DNA of 64,000 nucleotides from Klebsormidium nitens (Eukaryota > Streptophyta > Klebsormidiophyceae > Klebsormidiales > Klebsormidiaceae), in the NCBI GenBank assembly GCA_000708835.1, contig DF237227.1:49802-113801 (forward strand). The letters run 5' to 3'. The position numbers and the translations under genes were made by a program. The notes beneath the pieces were generated by a model, which saw only the letters and a program-made list of their open reading frames with translations, searched no databases and was not told the DNA's origin. Position 1 is the stretch's first letter. The number at the start of each line of letters is the position of its first letter. This document shows, piece by piece, positions 1 to 13,200 of this stretch.

Positions 1-21
1 AGAGTCCTGCTTTGTACTCAC

Positions 22-3000
22 CACAGGAACCAGCCCCGGGGGTCGTGCTTGGGCACCCACTTCTTCTTGCGCCACTCCTGCACGAGAAGTTTAAACAAAG
101 GTTAGGGTTATTCAAAAATCCAAGGCTTGGTGTCGACCGGAGAAAGTAGAATTTTATCTGCGGTCTCAGGAGGACCGTTGAAACGGCTTCGCTCAATCAT
201 GTAGACTCAGAGAATGCTTGGTGCAACTTCCAACCAAGAGCGATAGTTTACACGTCCATATCAGTAAACGGAGACGAAAGGCTGACGACTTGCAAATTTC
301 AGTTGAGGCGAACCCAAGAAAGCTTGACGACGAGGCGGTGGATGGATGAGTAGAAGCCTCCCTGTTTACGAAACGCGTGTGCAGAGCTTGTACGCAAAAT
401 CGGAAGTCGAGTCCTTGGGGAACAGCTTCTCGACGAGATGACAACCATCAACCATGGGCACCGAAGAACAACGTGCATCAGAGTAACTCCTGGAAGAAAG
501 GAGCCAATCAGAGTCGATTACACTTCCTTCGCGACTTACGTTCAGAGATAGCCGGCTAACAATCTTGAAGCAGTTGACGTCTCCGTTCGGGCCCGAGGGG
601 GATAGCGTCCCCTTCTCAACGGCGGCTTCAAACCTGTACAGAAAGGATGAAACGTTAGGACTTTACCGTCGGTGGATCTTGCCAGAAAGCAAGGAATATT
701 GGGTTCACAAAGACTCGGTTAAGGCTAGCGCGACTCGGTTAGAACTAGCGCAGGTACTCGTTCCACAGCTGAAAATGTTTGAGCCAACGACAGTCGATAA
801 GGAGCAAAAAGATCAAGACAAACATTAGGAAAGAGACTTCCAGAGGTTCCAGAAAACGGTGGATGATTGCACCCCTGAAAAAGTAGCACCGAACGAAGGA
901 ACTAACCATATTGCAGGTTACAATCTCAACACTCGTCCTTCCTGCGAAGACGGCGTTGATAAAACGCCCTACACAGGCTAAACTCCCACTTAACCCTGGT
1001 AACATTGGGCTTGAAAGAATCGCGGGCGACCGTTCCTTGATACCTCGGAGAGGGTAAAGAAAATTTGCCGTGCTATTTCAGCTTTTGAACCTTCAGATTG
1101 ACACAAGTGGAAGCGAAGACTGACCACTCCTTGGGGAACTCGAAGATGGTGTCATTGATGATCTTGCCCTCAAAAACGCCGTGCTCGAGCATCTCCTTGG
1201 GCGACAGCACGGGGTCGAAGCCGTCCTTAAAGTTTTTGCCAATGGGCTCGGAGAGCTCGTACGAGTAGCCCGTCTGCATCAGATCGTCCACCTCGATCGT
1301 GTCGCCGACCTTGTACTCCTTCTCCGGCCGAGCCTGCTTCAGGAGCTGCAAAATAGGGCGACATGTAAACGGTCAGGAAAGAGAAGCGGGATGGTTGCGA
1401 TGAGTGCAGGAAAAGTGAAAAGACTGCACGCTCGACCGGGCCTGCTTCAGGAGCTGCGAAAAAGGGCGACATTCGAAATGTCAAGAAAAAAAAGAGGGCT
1501 TGGTGCGACGAGTGTCAGGAAAACCGAAAAGACGCGCGTTTGTTGTGGTAAACCATATTGTATCGCAAACCCTGTACTCCTTCTCCGACCGGGCCTGCTT
1601 CAAGAGCTGTGAAAGAAAGAGGCGCACCGGATCAAGGGAACGGGCGAGTCACGTGGAAGCAGAGGACCACAACACAAGAAGTTCGTTCGTGCTTCTGCGA
1701 GCCGCAGATCTTGTTAATGGTCAGACGGGAGTAGTGTAAACAGTGCAGGTTGCTCTCTTCTACCCTCCAAGCTCGTTCATAGTTCCTTCTCCAGCTATGT
1801 CTCTTACAACACGCTTTACCATGTAAAAGGGTCCTTTCACTCAATAAAACCTACATGACAAACCAAATCCGCCGCAGGCATCCTCATAAGAGTCCTTTTA
1901 GCCAGTGAAGTCCTGAATATCAAAGCAAACCCGCAGCAGGCATCCTACAAAGCAAGTAGGAGGGTCTGACTGGAAGTGTGGAACCCCTGAAGTATCTCAT
2001 GTGATTTTCACCACCTTTTTCAAATCTCGTTTGCCCTGTCCCCCAAAATGACATCAGCAAGTCCAAGCAGTAAGGTAGCAATGCTCCTGCCCCCACCTCT
2101 TTCATGTCCTCGAGTGTCTCTAGCTTCTTCAGCAGCGCCATCCGCTCCTTCGACTTCGGCAGCTCGATCCCGTTCTCCTCGTGCAACTTTGCGACCGCCG
2201 CCACGCTCTTGCGGTGCGTCCCAGGATGCTCTGGCTGCTCCGAATGATGCACCGTCTTCTGCTTCTTGGCGTGCTTCTCCTCGTCTTCTTTCTCCCCATC
2301 ATTGTTCTTTTTCTTGTCTTTTCCCTTGCCCTCCTTCTCTTCCCCGTTGTTTTGTTCTCCGTTCTTTGCGCTGGCTTGAGCGCCTTTGGTTTTCTCTTGG
2401 TCGTTTTTGGATGTGTCGCCGGTTTTCTTCTCGTCATGAGCCTTCTCCTGCTCAGCCGCCTTCATCTCCTGCTCGCCTTCCTTCTTTCTCTTGTGATCAG
2501 GCCTGCAGGAAAGGCGACTTACTTGAAGCAAGCTTCTTCCAGGCTCCTGTTAATCTCCAGAATGGTGCACAAATTTTGCATCTGATGTGACTCTACTCTA
2601 TGGCAATCCAAGGTTTTCGTTGAGGTACAATCTGCATACAGAATTTACCAACTTTAGAAGAAGAATGAACAATGGAGTTCTTGAAGAGGGAAGGCCAATC
2701 CAATGAATCACTCGGTCTCCACCAGAATAGACCCAGTTCACTGTTTTGACTGCCATCTGGAGACCTGGAACGATCTGGGTGCCTGTCTGATACCAATCTG
2801 GCAAAGTGAGAGCATTCGACGTGCAGAATAACATTGCCCATCCTGCATGCAAAAGTCAAGGCCTCCAGCTCAATGGTCAAAGCTTTCAACTCTCCACATA
2901 AGCATAATCCTTCCAAAGTTGTCGGCCAATGAAAGCACGAAGTAGAAGATACTGCTGATCAAAGCCATGCCCCTCAGGGGCGATTTAAACCTCACCCAGC

Positions 3001-3510
3001 CAGCATCACTTCCGGGCGTTGAATGTCATCCAACCAGACTTCAGCAGTGTCCACTTGCCTCTTGCGATCCTTCCTGACTAAATCAAGTAAACCCGCATGC
3101 AAACTTGTGAGGATCACAACCTCATGAAGCAACCAGAGACAGGCAAGGGGATCACAACAGCAGGTCCCCCTGCTCAGGGTGCAGGTAAAACCTGCAGCCC
3201 TGCACTTATTGTCCCTTACTCAATCACCATTCAATTTGTCAACTGAGTCTACGACCAATGCAGGTCCTTGATTTACAACTCCCCTTTTTTAAGAGCTGAA
3301 TGTTGAATTACAAGAACGTACCTTCTAAGAGTAGCAAGGCCATCTCAAAAGAAAAAAACTACTCGTAGAAGCCTGATGCTAGTAAACTTACGTAGAGTCA
3401 TTCTTGGTTTGCTCCTTCTCCTCCTTTGTTGTTGTCTTCTCCTGCTCGGCCTCAGCAATGGACGCCCCTTCCTTAGCTCCAGACTTCGCTGGTTGCTTCT
3501 TTGGCGCCAT
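22..3510 (-). CDS. Conserved protein of unknown function, 5' part (runs off left edge)
   Basis: Five exons are joined on the minus strand: 3510-3392, 2502-2097, 1345-1125, 633-540 and 77-22. The phases fit at every junction and each has a GT donor and AG acceptor; the last exon shown ends in a donor, so the 3' end is outside the window. I start at ATG 3510 (MAPKKQPAKSG), although the frame stays open upstream to an ATG at 3774. Residues 1 to about 130 are a lysine/glutamate-rich, probably disordered leader. A compact domain follows, containing YKVGDTIEVDDLMQTGYSY, FDPVLSPKEMLEHGVFEGK, EFPKEWFEAAVEKG and WRKKKWVPKHDPRGWFLW. I recognise the LSPKEML..GVF.GK and DPRGWF.W blocks from uncharacterised conserved proteins of fungi, algae and bacteria, but know no assigned function. 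Intron 2 carries extra copies of the exon-3 start. The structure is well supported; the function is unknown. Confidence 0.8.
1321..1625 (-). repeat. Exon-3 acceptor/exon-start copies in intron 2 of the left-edge gene
   Basis: The real exon 3 starts at 1345. Two decayed copies of its acceptor plus the first exon bases and neighbouring sequence lie upstream in the gene's sense, at about 1430-1475 and 1580-1625 (shared core CCTGCTTCAGGAGCTGC at 1332, 1441 and 1595). Spacing is about 109 and 154 bp. The copies cannot be coding in the same way because their frames are broken. Confidence 0.75.
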
Positions 3511-6500
3511 ACTGAAAAACTTCAAGTTCTCCTCGCCAAAAGCTCTCCAAGTATCTGCGAATGTGTCCCTAGGCTGTCGTATTGAGACAAGGGAGCGGAC
3601 TAGATGCTGAGTGCAAAAGCTAAAGGGGGCTTGCAGGAGCGTTGGCAAGGCAATGTGTGGACTCAAGAGTGTGCTGTTTAGCACGCAGCGGCTGCGGGGA
3701 AAGACCGATGCCCTTCCTTGAACGAGTGCCCTTCGGACAGTGACAGCGCCACGAACACAGGATAGTAAGTGCATAGGCCACTGATCGCCTGTGTTAATAT
3801 AAGCTCACACCACCACCCCGCTTTTGAGCTGACTGGTCCTAGAATGTCCCTGACAGCAACTTGTGGAAAGTCCCCAAACTGCGTCCTGCATGCAAAATTC
3901 ACTGCGTGAAATTGGTACATGGGAGGCTTGAGAACCTAATGCAGGTTTTTCCAAGCAACTGTGACTTTCCACAGAGCACCCTTCACTTGCTCAGAAGTGT
4001 CCACCAGCACAGGCCCTGTGGCGACACCCAGGCCCTCAGTGAGGAAGGCGCCACCCAGTGATCCAAACAGTACGCCCTTTGACAGGGCCTTCAGTCTGAG
4101 AATGCTTGAAGAAGGCATGTATACAGGTTCCTGTCAGCTGGTTTTGCAGCTGCGACCAACCGCAACTGCAGAAACAGGTAGCAAACTCCTTGTAATTGGT
4201 GTTCTTCAAAAACAAGCTACGGAAGATTGCAATAATAAAATCCAAGCGACATGCCTCTGCTAGGAGGTGGTGGCGATAACATAAGCACTGTTACAATGCA
4301 ATGTGGCGCACCTCTTCGCTCTTGCACTTGCGCCCCTTCCTGCCAATCAACCCCTCTGCATGCAGCTTCCTCAGCCACAGCACTTTCTCTTTTCAGGAAT
4401 GGCTTGACACCATTCCAAACCCCACAACTTCCAGCAAGAGGAGGCGCCATGGTGTGGTGCTGTGCGAAGATGTGGGCGTCCGAGTGCTCGACACCTGCCA
4501 ACACAGGGGCAACATGGCCATTGGCATGGGCTGTGCCAGGCCCCGGGACAAACTGAGTCACTTCAAGTTCCACTGCCACTGGCACGGATCAGTGTGATCG
4601 AGCCCGGATATAGCCTAGGTACCGGTATACTAGGCTATAGGCTATAGGGTATACTTTATAGCACCTAAACGTAGGCCGGTACCTGCTACCGTATACCGTA
4701 TCTACCTACCTATTTCAGCACCCGGGTTGCCCGGCCCGCCGCCGCCCAGTCGCCGGTCGGGTCTGGGCCCGGAGTCGGCCCTGGGGCCTGAACTCTTGCG
4801 GCGAGTCTGACTGGGTCCTGAGCCCGAGTCCCGACTCAGGTCGCTACGAGCCGCAAACCGCACATCGCGACCGCCCAGTCCAAGTCCGCAGCGCCTTGCG
4901 GTCTTTATTCGGGGCGCCAGTCCCCGTCGGTTACCACCCGGTTTCAAAAGGTGTAAGGCGACTCGAAGTTAAATCCCGGTTTCCAGTCCCCGACCGACCC
5001 AAAATCCGAAGGATTTTGGAAAAAAAAATAATAAATATAGTCAATATTTTGGTCCAAATTTCCCGATTTTTGTTCATTTTGGATTGAAAATATTGAAATC
5101 TGGGCCAAGAAATGAAGTTTTTGCCCCAAAATTATTCCATATTATTTCATATTTCAAACATACTAGCAAAAAACCAACTATTATTTCTTCCCGACCAACC
5201 GACCCACCCAAAAGGGGGTAGGACCGGAACCCGGGAATTAAATTCGACCCGCCTAAACAGGCACTCACACTAATATAATCGTCTCACACTCCAGTGTCCA
5301 GTCTTCCGCGGGCCCAGTTCGGCGTGCACCGGTGACCGCACGGTACCGTAATTGGACAGACCCGTGGCCTGGCAGGGCCCACATTCGCCCTGCAGATGAC
5401 ACATGGCAGACCTTGATGCACAATGCAAACCCAACTTCATAACCTTCGCTTTAATTTGACGATTATCATTCAACCGACGCGGTTGAAAGCATGAAACCGG
5501 TCTGGACATGCGGATCAAGATTCAATGGTCGGTTTGTCAGCCCGGTCGGGACGGTTTACTAATTAAGGTTATGTAACATTCAAGCCATTAGATGCCTCAG
5601 ATGAATACCGGTAACTCTCGTGTGACCTAACGGGCGTGTGACCTAAGATACAAGCTACCCGGGCACTTCAAACTAAAACACCTAACCCAAATAATCACCC
5701 GCTCCGCACCCCAACCCACCCTAACCACCATACCAACCCCACCCGTCCCCCGGGTGCCTATCTTAGGTCACACGGCTCTTAGGTCACACGAGAGTTATCG
5801 AAGTCTCAGCTGAATCACATGGTCTTTTAAAGTAGTCTCCATCAATCGGCAGCCGTCCATTTCTCGAAGTTCTGATATCGGACGAGTAGCAGGCACCAGC
5901 AAAACCTGTACTCAGAAAGTACAAGAAGTACGGTGTACCTACCGTACCTTCTGTCACTGGTAGTGTCACTGTCACTGGTGGTGTACAGTTTATGACGACG
6001 GTGAGTGGGTGAACCGTGAGCAAACAACCGCGAAGGGGAACAGTCATGCCACATGGTGTTGACAACTTGCAAGTCGACAAAGACCTGAGCACGAACAAGT
6101 ACCTGATTCAAATTGAGGTTGCAAGTTGTTGGAATGCGCAGGGCGAAAGGCGGTTCGTTTTGCTGGATGAATCTGCCGCATATCTAAGATTTATGTGAGG
6201 TACAATCATACATAGGTATTATGGTGTGCTTCTCTACTCCTGAATAGGTTGCATGAAAGGTCTTTGATCAATCAATGAATCATTGAGCTGAAGCATTGCC
6301 CCCGGGCGTCAGCCAAGACACTCAAAGGTGGCAAATTGCTCGTATGTAGAAGTCTTTGCAGATGCTTCCCTCAGCTCTTAGCTGGTCAGTCTTTCTGGGA
6401 GTGTACATAAAAACCAAAACATAAGTAGTCGAGCACGTAATTTGCTGGTGCCAGTGGAGGCAGTCCTGGCACAAAGCCTGCTTAACAAGCCAAGTAGAAA

Positions 6501-7227
6501 TTGTTGTCTCTGGTGAGTTCTATATTGCAGCCTTAGGCTTATTTCTCTCTTTCCAGGGTGTGTAAGCTGCTTTCGTGCCAACCTGAATCAAAATTGTGTG
6601 CATAACTTGCCATGAAGGCAAGCGCGAAACTCCGCGGTTACAACTGTGGTTTGGACCAGCTCGTGCAGTTGGTGACTCTCACTGTGGCTGAGATGTTTAT
6701 ATGTTGGATTAGGGGTCAGGGGAGGCTTTCTGTGTTGACCAGTGCATTCTACATAGTGTGGGAAGATGCAGGACTTTGCAGTGACTTTACAGCACGTTTG
6801 GTGCCCTGTAGTTCCTAAAAGCTGGCTTCCTTCTCAGGTTTTGAGCAGAGTGCCTCTGACATTTGTTCTTCATCTGCACCCGTCCATTTTAATATGATGC
6901 CAGCGATCGCGGCTATGTGGCCCCGGCCTTTCTGCAGTGCCGATGACGTGGAAGTTTTGAAGGCTCCAAAGTATCTACTACGTTTTTGAAATGCCATTCG
7001 GGCCTTTTGTCCTTCGAATATCAGAATTCAGTTGTGCACCGACGACCATCACATCATTGGCCGATCCTAGCTTTTCCTCTTCCATGTCCAGGTACTTAGT
7101 ATGTTGAATGTTTGTACCTGTGCCTTGTTCCTACTGATGTTCCTACTGAATGAAGAATTCTGTAACCATGCCTTACTCCCATTTCATACCTTGGTCCCTC
7201 ACAAACATACGCATCGCTTCGTAGCAG
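3511..7227. other. Intergenic region without a confident gene
   Basis: Between the left-edge gene and the histidine kinase I find no open frames that join into a recognisable protein. Minus-strand segments at about 3840-3900 and 3945-4100 look coding-like but are unassigned. About 4610-4700 is low-complexity sequence rich in GGTATAC/CTATAG-like steps. A perfect 9-bp stem palindrome with a 3-base loop (CCAAAATCC-GAA-GGATTTTGG) lies at 4999-5019 in an AT-rich stretch. An inverted-repeat element lies at 5612-5797. Confidence 0.6.
5612..5797. mobile_element. MITE-like element with TA-flanked terminal inverted repeats
   Basis: The ends are perfect inverted repeats. The left end reads TAACTCTCGTGTGACCTAA and the right end is its exact reverse complement. 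A second inner inverted repeat of 16 bp (CGTGTGACCTAAGATA) follows on each side. The outermost TA on both sides fits a TA target-site duplication, as in Tc1/mariner (Stowaway-like) elements. The 186-bp element has no coding capacity. Its centre (about 5675-5755) is strongly strand-biased, rich in C and A and nearly free of G. Family assignment is inferred from the TA flanks only. Confidence 0.6.
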
Positions 7228-10200
7228 ATGGCGAGCGTGCACCCCTCCGAGCAGCATGAGCGGCCTCCTCTTGCCAAGCATTCCTTGCGGGGCACAAAAC
7301 GTCCGTCCACATGGGCCGAGGGCCGCGCCGCGAAAGTGGCGTACCCCCCCGCCTGGGGCGGGGTCTACCCACTAGGGCTGGCACACGCGCGCCCGACCTG
7401 CGGGCAACTCATCGAACCAGAACCAGAACCAGCTCCAGACCCAATCTATATGGTAGACCCCGTGACTGGGGGGCCGATGCGGCCGGGCCCCGACATCGAG
7501 TTCAATTCAGAGGTCAGGTTTCACAAGTTTCACTATTTTTTTGAATCTGCTCGATGCCTCTGGTGACTTGGCTTTTCCTATGTGTCTGTTACTCATCAGT
7601 ACAGCCCATGGTTACTGTAGATTCCTACTGTAGTGTCAGTCATGCGTCACTTGCGATGCTTCCCATTAAGATTTGCTGTTTAGAAAGTGAGCCGTGTGGG
7701 GATCCGGCTGTCTTAGCACGCTCAGATTCGAAGTTTTAGCGCTGCAGGATTGTGCTGCAGAATGCATCATTGTTGTACGTGTGCTCGAAAATTCATACTC
7801 ACATGGCTGATACTCTTCGCAGGGTGCGCCTGTGCCCACAAATGAGGAGTTCCGGCTTCAGGTCTTGAGGAGCTACAACATCCTCAATACAGTGAGTCTT
7901 TCCCCCGCCCTCAGATAGACGGCGAATATGTAGGAATAGTTGCTCTGGGAGCTGGGAGCGTACGGGGTATGGATACGGAAGGACATACCGGCACCGTGCT
8001 AGCAGCTTGGATTGGGGAGCGCCAAATGTCCAGAAGGTTGTGTTTCACCAGGCCGTATGCTGTACCGGTCGAGAAGCCAACACGTCGTGCGAATGCTAGT
8101 ATTGCCGCATCTTTGCCTTCTGGGGGACACAGTGCTGCTGCAGAGAGCAGGAGAGTCATCTTCTAACTCAACAAAGGTCGCACCTGCTGAAAAGAGCATC
8201 GCGACTTACATTTCTATTTGTGGGTTTTCAAACACTCCCGTATGAGTCAGTTCACCGTGAGATTCGAGGAGCTGCTGAGGTGATTGAACATTCTGGCCGT
8301 CTAACCTTTTCGTTGAGGGGTTGCAAGCAGGTGGAGATGGTCCCCACTGCGGCGGCAACGCTGAGTGTGTTTATTGTGCTTGCGCAGGAACCGGAGTCCC
8401 GCTACGACCGCATCTCGGCCCTTGCCTCAATGATCTTTCATGTGAGCATCGGCTTCATTCTGGCCTCTTAAGTATTTTATCGTTACGCAGTTCGAGCCTT
8501 CTGCACTTACCAGGGTTCGCCCAAATCATCAAGCAAAGCTTTCACCAATGTTTCATAAGACTGGATGAAGAAGACGTACCCTCCTGCATGAATGTCCTCA
8601 GACAACGCGTCCAGATCGATATCTAGACGTTGAAAGGAAGAATCGGCAAAGGGTTTTCGAAAACACGGGGCCACCTTTCCCCTTCCAAAGGTCCTCTGTT
8701 CGAGGCTACTGATAGGAGTGGGACTGGACTCAGCCCAAACAGGTCCAAGTCGAGTGTCGCCTCAAGAAACCCGACAGAGCTTGTGTTGAGGGGGGTGTAA
8801 AAAGTCGATAGATCATTCGGTGCTTGAAGTATTCTGTGGCAATCTATCGGCTTTACGTGATTGTAAGTCTTCGATTCAACAACCCAGACGTTATCGGAGC
8901 CCTGTATGAGGTCCCAGCAATCTTGGTCAATGTATCCTCATTTGATGTTACAGGTTGGTTTACTGAAGTTCCTGTGATCCTTTTAATCAATTTTGTCCTT
9001 GAAAGTGAGAGCATAGCTTCAACTTCTTCCCGTGTCCACCATCTGCAGACCCCCGTGGCCCTCGTGTCCCTGGTTGACGAGAACCGGCAGTGGTTCAAGT
9101 CAAACATCGGACTTCCCGGTTGCACAGAAACCAAGAGAACCGGGTCCTTTTGTACATACGCCATCTTGCCAGCGTGAGTACCCTTCGAAAGCATTGCTGA
9201 TTTGGGTTCGTCTCCTCTTGATGAAAGCCAGAGCTTCATGTGAGCCGACAGACAACCGCAATACGAATCGGAAATTAGCGCAGCTGACTCGGCGTCGCTC
9301 TGGCAAACGCACTGTGGTTATTTGTTGGTGCGCGGTGGCCGGCAGTTTGGCCGGCCGAGACCCGTCGACGTTTACCACTCAGTCAGTGACCGGAATTGGT
9401 GACCATTTTTGCCTTCACTACACCATGCGCTGTGCCGAATGAGACAAAGAGCTTTGGAGTTGCGAAAACTGGACGAACATGTTCTATTGTAAAGGAATAG
9501 AAGGTCCTGTGGCCACCACAAGGGTTCTTGCAATGACCATTTCAGAGTCCCTACGTCAGGAGATGGTAAGACGTCCTGTCCCTGAAGTCTTCACTCTGGT
9601 TTGATTCTACAAATTGCTCGTCTTTGGCTTATTCTTCGTTTCGCCATGCAGAGTGGATCCCTGCCTGGTTGTCTGCGACGCGCTGAAAGACGGCCGGTTC
9701 TGTAAAAACGCTCTGGTAAGTGATTCCCATCTCACTGGTGAATTTCAGAGAGTCTTAAGATTTGCACTCCGTTGCGGGACATCACCGGCCACATCCAATG
9801 GCAAGTGCAGGCAAGAATCGTGATGTTGTCTCGTTAGATATGGCGGAGATTTGTCACTGAATGGGCAACGAAGGCGTTGAGGTGCCGTTCGTGAGGACGT
9901 GACAAAAATGTATTATGCTTGCACAACGGGATACAGAGGATGAGGGAAGCTCCCAAGCTTTCCTAACCGACCGAGATTCATCGTGGATGCAGGTCATTGG
10001 AGAGCCACACATTCGCTTCTACGCGGGCGCTCCGCTAATCACCAAGGGCAATTTTGTGCTCGGCTCTCTGTGAGCGACGGAAACATTTCAAAAATTGTCC
10101 AGGGTCGAGTTGGCTTGGGAACGGTCGCCCTTGCTTTTCCGTCACTGCTTTGAGATGCACAGGAAAGGTGCCGCACAATTCTTTTCCTTATCAAATGACC

Positions 10201-13200
10201 CCTTTCGCACGCGCGTCTTTGGTGTTTGCAGCAGCATATTATTGCCGCAATCACGTAGAATGGAGACACCTCTGACAGGTTCCTCGTCATTCGTGCAGTT
10301 GTATCATTGACTTCAAGCCTCGCAACGAGTTTACGGCGGAGGAACATGAGTTGCTGATGTCCCTGGCGCAGCTCGTGGTGCAGGTAGGGGAGCCCGTGCG
10401 TGTTTTTGTTTCGTTTTGTTTTGTTCAGCGCATGAACACTCTAAGTAGTTTCTTCTTCAGATTTACTTCCTGAAAACGCAAAGTTTGATAACATTCGGGG
10501 CATTCTTTGCATAGTAGTGCATGTTAAGAATCAGTCCGCAATCCAAAACCTCGTCAGAAAATTACTGCATGACCACTCACCATTCAGGTGTATGCGCTTT
10601 GTAGAAGTCACATGGATGGCATCCACAACCCATGTATTGCTCTTTTTCTGATTTTCGGCAGACGGTTCGGAGAGAACGGTTTGCTGAAGGACCGTACCCG
10701 AAAGCTGCTAGGACTCTTTTGCAAGAGACGGAAAAGCACATGCGGGTATCTGAAGGGGGTTGGGAAAGCCTCGTCGAAGTATTTCTTCCTTCATTCCACT
10801 TATTACAATCTGGTATGCTTATGAAAAGGGTTAGAAAGTCAAAGCCAAGCCGGCATTGTGCTTTTACAGGAGATGGAGAAGCACACGCGGTATCTCGAGC
10901 TGCAGCGGATCCAGGCGGAGAGGTTCGAGGACGACAAGCGGGGCCTGCTCCGGGCGATCGGTGGGTTTTACGATTTCAAGATTTTAGGTCACCGTCTTCG
11001 CTGCATACGCCTGCGTTTTGACCTGACCGATGACTTGTTTTGCCGGGCCATCCAATCATCTGTTTCCTGTTTAACGCCCCCGTTCATCTCCTCTAGCGTT
11101 TCGCCGCACCTGATAATCAGCTGATGTCACGGCTGTCGCTTTGTCGCTGCTCTGACGTGCTCAAAGAAGGAACAATCCTGGCTCACGGTGACGTTTTGCC
11201 TCTTTCCGGGTTTTCCAGTGGTCTCCTCGACGCTGGACCGTTCTTTGGCAAAGCTGGACGAAGTATTCAAGTGTCAGATCGCTAATTTTTCGTTAAAGCT
11301 GGACGACTATTTGAGGGTCACATCCCTTCACATTTTTAAAACGCCCCCTGGCTTAGCGGGGCGCTCACAGGTGGTGCACCTCTGGCGCCCTTCTTCGATC
11401 TCGAACACATCAACTGAATGGTCTCCACATCCCTGACCAAAGCAATCCAACTCGCAACTCTTCTACCGACACTCACTAGACCTCAACTCTTCCGCGAAAA
11501 GAAGAAGAAAGAAGAAGCGAAACAGAAAGGGTGTCACGTGTCTCCCCGCAGACGCGTTCGATGAGGGCCTGGTCCTGTGCGACATGTCCCAAAAGGGCCA
11601 CCCGATCGTGTTCGTCAACGAGGGGTGGGAGAAGCTCACCGGATACTCCATCCAGGAAGTCCTCGGCCTGCACTGCGGCAGCCTGCTCGAGGTGAGATTT
11701 CCGCTGTGACGACCGGAATCCGCCAAACTCATGGGTCCAGCGGAATTGCGATTGGGTTTCTTTGCAATGAGGAGTGGGAGAAGCTCACCGGCTACTCCAT
11801 CCAAGAAGTCCTCGGCCTGCACTGCGGCAGCCTGCTCGAGGTGTGCTTTCCGCTCTTCCGGCCGAAGTCCGCGAAGTTTGTTCTTTTCAACGGAACCGAC
11901 TTCGGTTTTCACATTATCTATCACAAGAGGTGGGAGAAGCTTACCGGATAGTTTATCCAGGAAGTCCTCGGCCTGCACTGCGGCAGCCTGCTCGAGGTGA
12001 GATTCCGCTCTGACGGCCGGAGTTCCGGTAGTCCGTTGTTTCCAACGGAATTGCTTCCGGCTTCATTTCCGATGAGAGGCGGGAGAAGCTTACCGGGTAA
12101 TCCATCCAGGAAGTCCTCGGCCTGCATTGTGGCAGCCTATTCGAGGTTAGAATTCCGCTCTCAACCGGAAGCCGCAGATTCGGTTCTTCCAACGAAGTTG
12201 TCTTCAGCTTTTCTTCCCCCTTCCCTCAGCGAGGGCAAGAAGAAGCTCACTTGGGTACTCCATCAAGAAGTTCTCGGCCTGCACTGCGCAGCCTGCTCGA
12301 GATAAGATTCCGCTTTGATGGCCGGAATCTGCGGATCCGTCGCTTCCCACAAGAGCAACTTAGGTTTGCTCGTTTATGTCAAGGGGGGGTGGGAGAAGCT
12401 TACCGGGTACTCCCATCAAGAAGTCCTCAGCCTGCAGTTCGGCAGACTGCTCCAGGTAAGAATTCCGCTGTGAGGGCCGGATCTGCGGATCCGTCATATC
12501 CAACGGATCGACTTTCACGCTCCCGTTTTCCTCCCCCAAGGGTTGAGAGGCTTTCGATCCACGAAGTACTTAGGCCTGCACTGCGGCAGCCTGCTTAGAG
12601 CTACAAAAGCGCTTTGACTGCCGGTATTTCAGTAGTTCGTTGTTTCCAGCGGAGTCACTTTGAGGTTTAAGAACGATGACGAGACGACGTTGTTTCCTCA
12701 ACAAAGGAGAGTCTGCCCCTGATTGCACCGAATGGCACCCACTCACAGATTGTCCCTGATTGCAGGGACCCCTGACGGACAGAGATGCGAAGCGAACCCT
12801 CGCCGAGGCCTGCGCCAAAGGCGAATCCGCTTCCGTTGAGATCCTGAACTACCGCAAGAACGGAACGCCCTTCTGGAACTGGCTCCGGATACGGCCGGCG
12901 GTGTTACCGATGGGGACAACCTTCGCAAGCGGTGCCGGGGAGAGCAACAGGTGTGACAAAAGTTGCAATTCAAAAGCCAAATGAGAACTTGAACATATCC
13001 GGAATCTGGAAATCGAAACTTGGAATCTGAGAGCCCGATTTCTGGAGTAAAATTTCTAGAAATTGTACAGCGGGTGCGAACGTAGTTTGTGATCTAGCTC
13101 GTCAAGGTTCTGCTGAGCTCTTGTTCCGAGCTCTCATTTGGTGTGCCACCAGGATGCAAAAGATTCACTTCGACGAACCCTTACTCGACGGGAGACCGCT

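Noticed and set aside
4217-4647. Overlapping frames of about 100-120 codons on both strands
   Set aside because: No family signature, no splice structure, and both strands are equally open. Left unannotated.
10664-10739. Possible HK exon encoding TVRRERFAEGPYPKAARTLL
   Set aside because: The GAF exon ending at 10383 joins in frame to the exon at 10870 with a natural coiled linker, and the stretch next to this frame is a decayed copy of that exon with a broken acceptor.
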